From the NCBI RefSeq assembly GCF_012273895.1, contig NC_052112.1, positions 248,001 through 312,000 of the forward strand: DNA of 64,000 bases. Reading direction: 5' to 3'. This DNA is from Zerene cesonia (taxonomy: Eukaryota > Arthropoda > Insecta > Lepidoptera > Pieridae). This document shows positions 56,515 to 64,000 of this stretch, piece after piece; the first letter of the stretch is position 1; each line of letters begins with the position of its first letter. Under the pieces are notes generated by a model that did not search any database, was not told the origin of the DNA, and saw only the letters and a list, made by a program, of their open reading frames with translations. Position numbers and translations under genes: made by a program.

Positions 56515-59295
56515 ATGTGTATAAAGTGTATTAAAGTCTATCACGATATTATTGAAATTATACGTAGTTTGAACGATCTAGGTCGAAACGATATCAAACT
56601 TCTGTAAACTTTATCTCCCCTTTTTGGAACTAGTGTAATCATTTCAAATCAGCATGAAAGTTCTGATTTACAGAATATCCACACATCCATTTATACTACG
56701 TATACACGAAAAATACTTACAAATTAACTCGCAAAATGTTTGTATATAAAATATCAAATTTAATCAGTTGATAGCTGTGTTAAAGTAAATCCACAGTGTT
56801 ACGCTGTTAGTTATTATGTGTTTTTACAAATCTCTAACCTTGTTCCTATATTGGAGCGAGCAGGTGTAGCCCTTTCAAATGAAATATAAATATTATATAA
56901 CGCGAAATGTCAAGGGTATTTGAATAGCGATTTCGCTAAAACGAATTTAAGTAATTGACAATTAAAGTGTTATATTTCTAGAAAACTAGCCGTGTAATTA
57001 TATTACAATCGCGAAAGTACAATGCGAATTAATTATTGTTAATATAATAATATAAAGAGATTGATTATAAAGACGAAGAAGGGTTTGTCTTTTTTGTGTT
57101 TGTAACGTTTTCACATAAAAATAACTTGACCGATTACAAAAATTCTTTCACCATTAGAAAGCTTTATCTGCACTGGGTGACATAGGCTTTGCCTGTTTAA
57201 TAAACAACTAATATTAGATTAATTGGTTCGAGGTTATGCGTTAAAACAAATATAAATCATCATATCATACTTGAATATAAGTGTAGATATTGTCACTGAG
57301 GGTTTATACTCACTACCGCTTAAATAATTTGTGTCCAAGTCCAAGTTTGCTAACACACCATTACGATTCCATTGACCATCCATTACAATTAGCATTGTAA
57401 CAAAATTCGCATTCTGCAAAAACCATACCGTATTAATATTAAAACATCAAGTGCAATGGCGTCTCGATGAGACCATTATCAGTGTCGCCAAAGAAAATAT
57501 CTTATGACGCAGGTTTGCTATGACATTTAGTTGCGATTCGGTTGAATTCGATCGTGATTAACGGAACTCCATTACAAATATTTAGCAGACTACCAAATCA
57601 GCGATTTTGAGAGACAACTGAAGCATTGTTAGGTTAGCAGAGCTGAGACTAGGTATTTACGAAGTCTATGTATATTTCGTTTATTTCGTAGTGAGTTAGT
57701 GGGACGCACGCGTGTCCATAAACGGTGATTTCACAACTTTTATGTAAGTTTTACGATGAAATAACCCAGATTTCGATCGACCCAAGAATAATTTTTTCCT
57801 TATTTAATTTTAACGTATGTTTGGAAAGTATTTTTAGGTTATGTAATCGAGATTTTATTAATAAATTTAAATATGTATATGAGTTTCTAATTTGAATAAT
57901 TTTGGCGAATAATATCCAACTGCTATTGTCAATTGTTTTGCAAACATTAGCTAATTGTTATCACAATTGATTATAACGCATTAATTAATTATAACTACCC
58001 TCCATAATAATCTCTGCAAAAGTTGACAAATTCTATAAGTAATATCTCCTATCGTTCAAATTATAAACGAATAAATAAGAAATGAGCGGGTATGTTCTGA
58101 TTCAATCGGATTTAGCGAAGGAGCCTTAGCTGGCAGTTGTCTGCGAGATAACCTCCAGTTTGATGGTTACCAAAGTCCCATTTCTTAAATTAATTAGAAT
58201 TAGTAATAATAAGTATCATATGTGATATTGATTTTACTTGCTGCACAGTTGGAAGAAGAATTAGAAATCGTCAATATTTACAAATTAATAAAAATATATT
58301 TCTTCTATTTTTTTAGCGTTATTCAAGGAACGAGTTGGCAATTAATGGGGGAAGGACAAAAATAAAGTCTAGAGTGTAAAAGATCTATCTCCTCCCTATT
58401 AAAATCATCGGTATATGACGCTATAACAAATAATAAAAACATCCACGTTTAAGCAATGGTTGGAACGATAATAAATTGGATTGGTGACCAATTGTGTAGT
58501 TGCTATTGCTTGTTTGTGCTAAGTGTCGCAAGTCCGACTCGCGCTTGTTGATATATTGAATGAGGTGCCACTACCACAGAATAAGAAGCACAAATAGTAC
58601 TACCATAAGGTCCCCCCATATCCAGCCATCCAGCAATGACGACTTATAAAAATACAATAAAAGTGAATCGTATTGACGGACATCTATTTTGCAATATGAA
58701 GTGTTTTCCTCACATGCAATAGTAAATCCCCAATCTAGAATAGTGTAATACCCAAATGTGTTTGTAATCATATACCGGTTTCGTGAAAGAGCGAATACTT
58801 TCGCTTCTTATAAAACAGCAAGTCACGATGGCACAGCTGATTAAGTAGTGTCATAACTTGGGTCACTGTTGCGAAAAACGGATGATTTTGAGACCATATA
58901 TAGTATGGTATAGATGGTACTTCGTAAGTACCTACCTATGTTGTTGCAATTGATAGGATGAAAACGTTGAAAATTGCTTTGTCATTCATATTTGAAGTAA
59001 CTAAATTTATCGCTGGTTTCGCAATTTCTGAGACACTACTTCCTAAAATAATTTATGTCCCAGCTCAGAGAGACCTACATTTTATCCTCTAAAAAGGTCC
59101 ATGTTTCGTAAATTTTTAATGGTCTATAGTGAACAGTCACGTCTACAGGCATGTTGTCGGCCTGTTCGTTTTGACTGTGTTTATCAGTATTTATGTGCAT
59201 AATCTATGGTTCATAAAATTATATTGTAGCGGACGTCTAATGTGCAACGTAGATAAACAGTTCTTCTTCTTTTTGTCTATGGCCTACTCTTTACA

Positions 59296-59470
59296 TCATC
59301 ATCAGCATATATGATCCCACTGCCCGGGATACAGGCCTCCAATCCACCACGCTGGTCAAGTGCGGGTTTGCAGATATTACATGTCGTCGAAGTTTTGATT
59401 CTTGGATATGCCAGTTGAATCACGATGTTTTTCTTCACCAGTTTCAGTAGTGGTGACGTTGTACATCAAT
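59296..59470 (-). mobile_element. LINE 3' tail, minus orientation
   Basis: It starts CATCATCATCAGCATATATG and continues CCCACTGCCCGGGATACAGG and ATGTTTTTCTTCACC. This is the reverse complement of the 22196-22407 element with moderate divergence. Confidence 0.5.
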
Positions 59471-60887
59471 AGTACTACAAGTACAAGTTGAAAAATCAAT
59501 TTATTTCTGTCTCGAACCCCTACTTGCCGATTTTTGCTCTGAGGTCCTCACCACTGATCCACCACTGCTTTCACTTTTAACACTTATGTTATTATTTATC
59601 AAAATTTTAAAATGGTTTTAAATACTATTAATATCATACTTCTACCTATATAAACTAACTTACTATATACAATAATCTGTATACTAGAATACATTTTTTT
59701 GTGCAATAATTTAATCAATATTTATCAAAGGCTGATCGTAACATGTGATACTTATTATTAATTACATAGTTATATGAATGTTAAAGATATGCTATTTCTA
59801 AATGTAGGTTTTTGGGTAATCAGAAAATCCTAGTGCATAAAATATATCTACGCAATAATTTTGCAACGCATGTCGAATCACATGCGCCCGAGTTAAGATA
59901 TTAGAAAGTATAACTTTTTTAACATATTATAATTTTGCACGTCATACAATTGTTATTTTGAAAGTGAAAAGCATGGAGAAATTTTAAATGCCGATATTTA
60001 CTTTAAGCATTGTGCTAAACATACGAAGTGAATTTTATTTACAACTCGAAAAAAATATGTTTATCTATAAAAATAAAAAAATTGTCATAGACGTAAAGTT
60101 GCATCCTTTTTTCCAGCATATTGATTTTTACTATGTAATTATTCAATATATTATTATTTATTATAACTTTAAATTGATAGGTATTTTCGAAGCAAAATAC
60201 TTATAAATGAGTTCTTAAGCGCCTTGAATTAGTAACCTATATATTATTATGGCTTTTCTTATAATATTTACAAATAAATATAGGTACTTGGAAATAAATT
60301 TTTTACCTTTAATAATTTAAAATTCGCAGAACTCAAAATCAATATCCGCGAAGTCCCATTAAGATTTTGGTATAGCGCCATCTGATAAACGATTCAATAA
60401 AAAATTTAATGTTTAATTATATACTTAGAAATATAATTTGAGGTTAATTAAAGTAAGTTAATTATTTTAAAACAAAATGTTGAAAAACATTCAATTTAAG
60501 GCTTTTTTCAATTGTTAAAAATGTTATAGACTAGGGAGTTACAGCTTACTTACACTTGAATCTTGATAGCACATGTCATATATTATACTTGACATTTGGA
60601 AGTTGACAATAGGTTGTTGAAATTTATATTGTTGAATGTTGATTTCCCGCGAATCGGAAATTTATATTTTTTGAATTAAGATAATTTATTTAATATTAAA
60701 ATTGGTGACGAATCTTTCTGAAGTTTATTTTAAAATAATATTTCGTAATAATAAAAATCTGATAATCTTATTCCTGGCCCTTAAGTCGTTAATTTGCAAG
60801 TTTATTTAGGCTGTTCGTTTTATTGATTTTTTCGTCAATATTGTTCCAAAAAAGAAAGCTTATAATATAGGAGTCTATATAATATTA

Positions 60888-62506
60888 ATGGCTAAGCAAC
60901 TAGCAGAAGTTGAAATACACGCGGCAGAGACTGCCGAAGTTGATGATGAGAATTTGGACATCAGCGTAGATCTTATTGACGATGGACTTTATTTGGGTAA
61001 TATTTAAACGAAATTAAAAAAAAAAGTTGTAAACGTTTTGTAGTCTGTCCTGTGAAGGTTAAAATTTTCGTGTCAATTGCACATACAGCAATTCAATTAA
61101 AAGCTAATTGTTTCACTGTAATTATCATGAAAGCAGCTGCTACAATATATATCTTTTGGAACTAATGTGAACTCAATAAAATTTGTGTTAAAGTTGTCAA
61201 TGTTTATACAATAATTAATAATATTTTATACATTACCATATGTTTTATATAAGTTGATAGCTAAAAAGCAAATAATATCTATGATGCTTCTTTTTGTCAT
61301 ATGGAGAGCTCTCTCAGTTTGATTCTACATAGTGTGTGATACTTTCAGGTAATCTGGCCTGTGCGAGAGACCACAAGACTCTAGAACGTCTCAATGTGAC
61401 ACATGTGCTGACAATAGATCTGGTTCCACTACCAAGGACAGTGTTGGATCGCAGTAAACTTATCTTCAAATTTGTCAAATGTTAGTTATATTATTGATTT
61501 ACCTAAGAAATAGAAAGACTAAGAATGGGCATATATTAATTTGCATCTATTAATTTAGGTCAATTAATTTTTAATTTAGAATTAGTGGAAAAACATACTT
61601 AAAATACAGTTTACATATTGCACTATTTGTTATTTTTAATGCTAAATACATCAAACTTAGGTTAGAAATTTACAAATTTGTGCTTGTTAGTGTAGTGTAG
61701 TGCTTGAATAACAAACGTACATCCAAACTTTTACGTATATGATTTCAGTGGCAGATATACCAAAAGAAGATTTAATAAGCCAGCTTCCTGATTGCAATGA
61801 TTTTATTAAACAAGCTATTGGTAGTGGGGGCACTGTGCTGGTGCATTGGTAATATTTATAATATATTTTTAATTATTACACTGCTGATCATTCTTATTTT
61901 AAGACAATTGCTTTTAAAAAGCTCAACACAAGTAATATTTTACAATAGTTTATTTAGGTATAGAGATTTTTATAGTGCTTATGGGAGGTAATATTTAATT
62001 TAAAAAATCTTGTGAGTACTAAAGAAAAAAATAGATATCTAATGCATATTTAATTTTACATATACTTTTCTAGCATTGGCTTTCTTGCAAAACAAACCCT
62101 CATAAAAGAGAATTAACCAAAGGTATAAATTTCAACCTCTAATGTAGTACACGCATCATCGGGAGATATTTTATATTTCATCATAATATGTCCAAAATAT
62201 GTCTAAAAATCTATGAAGAATATTCTGGATAAAGAGTGCCTTTTCCTTTGCAGTTATTTCGGCGTATCGAGATCAGCAGCAGTTGTCATAGCATACATAA
62301 TGGAGAAATATGGGCTTTGTTATGAAGAAGCATTTGTTCTCGTGAAGAGTAAGCGGAGGTTTATTGGTCCCAATATAGGATTTGTTGCCCAACTGAAACT
62401 GTTTGGACATATGGGGTACATGATAAATAGAGAAGACCCTAGGTACAAGCAGTTTAGGTTGAAAATGGCTGGCCAGAAGTTAAAACAAGGTGGGATAGTG
62501 TTTTAA
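60888..62506 (+). CDS. Dual-specificity phosphatase, DUSP12/YVH1-like
   Basis: Exons 60888-60996, 61349-61480, 61749-61848 and 62254-62506 join in phase to give 197 residues. The family removes phosphate from Ser/Thr and Tyr; DUSP12/YVH1 members also act in ribosome maturation. The start is LIDDGLYLGNLACARD, typical of a DSP domain. LADIP (D83 the likely general acid) precedes VLVHCYFGVSRSAA, whose HC-x5-R loop has C114 as nucleophile and R120 binding phosphate; the catalytic Cys codon is split by the last intron. GFVAQLKLFGHMGY and RYKQFRLKMA match the block that follows the domain in DUSP12 proteins. The frame then stops after QKLKQGGIVF, so the family's C-terminal zinc-binding domain is absent from this model. 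A possible donor (CAAG|GTGGGA at 62490) would bypass this stop. Confidence 0.82.
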
Positions 62507-62707
62507 TCCTTTATTTGGTGTATATTTCTCAGTGATTAGTGCTTAAATGGCAAACTTGCCTGTGCTTCTATTTTATTTAATACTTTTCATTTTTATATAT
62601 CATCGTCAGTTAGTAATGGTATTCATTAATTATATATTTTATGCATTACACTACGGTGTTGGGATATTTTTTTATTTATGGTGTTTCTTTAAGGATTTTT
62701 AGGTTTT

Positions 62708-63029
62708 TTTTTTTTATGTCATAGCGGGCAACTGAGCTGGTGGTTCGCCTGATGGTAAGCGATCACCACCGCCCATGAACATTCGCAAAGGTTGGGCCTC
62801 TGCGAATGCGCTGCCCGCTTTTTTGGGATAAGGGAAAAGGAATGGATTAACGGCTGGAAAGAAGGAATGGACTAGGACGGGTGAGGAAAAGAAAACGGGC
62901 CTGCGGCTCCCCCACTCACCGCACGAAACACAGTGGCATGCCACTATTTGACGCCGGTATTCTGTGGGGGTGTGGTATTTCCCCGGTGCGAGCTGGCCCA
63001 ATTCGTGCCGAAGCGTGCTCGACTCCCAC
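62708..63029 (+). mobile_element. SINE, full-length reference copy
   Basis: From a T10 lead and ATGTCATAGCGGGCAACTGA through GGTGGTTCGCCTGATGGTAA, CACCACCGCCCATGAACATT, GCCTCTGCGAATGCGCTGCC and GGGGGTGTGGTATTTCCCCG to GTGCCGAAGCGTGCTCGACT. This is the most intact of at least six copies here. It lies just after the stop of the phosphatase gene, so it may be in the 3' UTR or the next intron. Confidence 0.75.
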
Positions 63030-63108
63030 AATAAAATTGGTTTTGGAAATTATCTGTTAGATATTAATATGTCAATTGATTATGTCAATAGTAATGTAGG
63101 TATTTGTG

Positions 63109-63114
63109 AAATAA
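63109..63114 (+). terminator. Candidate poly(A) signal downstream of the phosphatase gene
   Basis: An AATAAA about 600 bases after the stop, beyond the SINE. It is used only if the gene ends at 62506. Confidence 0.25.
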
Positions 63115-63203
63115 ATCAGTTTTGCTTCTGATCTTAAGATGGCGTATTCTTTATTGGCGACGAAGTAAAATTAATTGTAATTGTGGCAATATGGCTTCAA
63201 ATG

Positions 63204-64000
63204 NNNNNNNNNNNNNNNNNNNNNNNNNNNNNNNNNNNNNNNNNNNNNNNNNNNNNNNNNNNNNNNNNNNNNNNNNNNNNNNNNNNNNNNNNNNNNNNNN
63301 NNNNNNNNNNNNNNNNNNNNNNNNNNNNNNNNNNNNNNNNNNNNNNNNNNNNNNNNNNNNNNNNNNNNNNNNNNNNNNNNNNNNNNNNNNNNNNNNNNNN
63401 NNNNNNNNNNNNNNNNNNNNNNNNNNNNNNNNNNNNNNNNNNNNNNNNNNNNNNNNNNNNNNNNNNNNNNNNNNNNNNNNNNNNNNNNNNNNNNNNNNNN
63501 NNNNNNNNNNNNNNNNNNNNNNNNNNNNNNNNNNNNNNNNNNNNNNNNNNNNNNNNNNNNNNNNNNNNNNNNNNNNNNNNNNNNNNNNNNNNNNNNNNNN
63601 NNNNNNNNNNNNNNNNNNNNNNNNNNNNNNNNNNNNNNNNNNNNNNNNNNNNNNNNNNNNNNNNNNNNNNNNNNNNNNNNNNNNNNNNNNNNNNNNNNNN
63701 NNNNNNNNNNNNNNNNNNNNNNNNNNNNNNNNNNNNNNNNNNNNNNNNNNNNNNNNNNNNNNNNNNNNNNNNNNNNNNNNNNNNNNNNNNNNNNNNNNNN
63801 NNNNNNNNNNNNNNNNNNNNNNNNNNNNNNNNNNNNNNNNNNNNNNNNNNNNNNNNNNNNNNNNNNNNNNNNNNNNNNNNNNNNNNNNNNNNNNNNNNNN
63901 NNNNNNNNNNNNNNNNNNNNNNNNNNNNNNNNNNNNNNNNNNNNNNNNNNNNNNNNNNNNNNNNNNNNNNNNNNNNNNNNNNNNNNNNNNNNNNNNNNNN
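63204..64000. other. Assembly gap (N)
   Basis: All positions to the window end are undetermined. Any further exon of the phosphatase gene within this span cannot be seen. Confidence 1.

Larger units (their letters stand above)
50775..60887. other. About 10 kb between the NRF-6-like and phosphatase genes
   Basis: This stretch lies between the start codons of two divergent genes, so both promoters are somewhere in it. GC-richer sequence up to about 50970 is probably the 5' UTR and promoter of the minus-strand gene. The rest is AT-rich with Helitron-like and SINE remnants. Two short minus-strand open stretches (57314-57413 and 58571-58771) are too weak to call as genes. Confidence 0.5.

Noticed and set aside
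6150..63029. A CRISPR array or other prokaryotic defence locus
   Set aside because: The repeats here are dispersed mobile elements and microsatellites. There are no regularly spaced direct repeats, and the genes have introns.

Overview
This window is nuclear DNA from an insect, almost certainly a moth or butterfly. It is AT-rich, with short GC-rich exons joined by GT..AG introns. It is crowded with repeats typical of lepidopteran genomes: short non-autonomous Helitron-like elements ending in CTAG between A and T, tRNA-derived SINEs, and a LINE tail ending in (GAT)n. There is no sign of bacterial operons, CRISPR arrays or rRNA. The last 797 positions (63204-64000) are an assembly gap. All gene models below were built by eye from splice sites and reading phase, so exon edges are predictions.

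Layout. (1) 1450-5821, plus strand: the 3' part of a gene for an RRM protein with a Gly/Ala-rich linker and an RGG-type tail; its first exons lie left of the window. (2) 6961-17450, plus strand: a 14-exon gene for a membrane acyltransferase-3 protein of the 'nose resistant to fluoxetine' (NRF-6) family, 854 residues. (3) 18857-50774, minus strand: a 15-exon paralogue, 863 residues. Its first exon is separated from the rest by an intron of about 19.7 kb full of mobile-element debris. Genes 2 and 3 face each other tail to tail, and their candidate poly(A) signals lie about 25 bases apart. (4) 50775-60887: about 10 kb with no convincing gene, only element fragments and AT-rich DNA. (5) 60888-62506, plus strand: a 4-exon dual-specificity phosphatase of the DUSP12/YVH1 type with an intact catalytic loop, but no C-terminal zinc domain in the sequence available.

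The two NRF-6-like genes are the biological core of the window. In both, an extracellular cysteine-containing NRF domain is followed by a multi-pass acyltransferase-3 domain. Shared motifs include CLPR-x-C, the WWRNLLY block and paired histidines in the first helix of the enzyme domain. The plus-strand copy has diverged at positions the other copy keeps, and it carries a cysteine-rich loop of its own. I found no clearly new multi-gene system. The most useful leads are this divergence, the abutting 3' ends, an orphan 99-codon ORF in the large intron, and the phosphatase end next to the gap.
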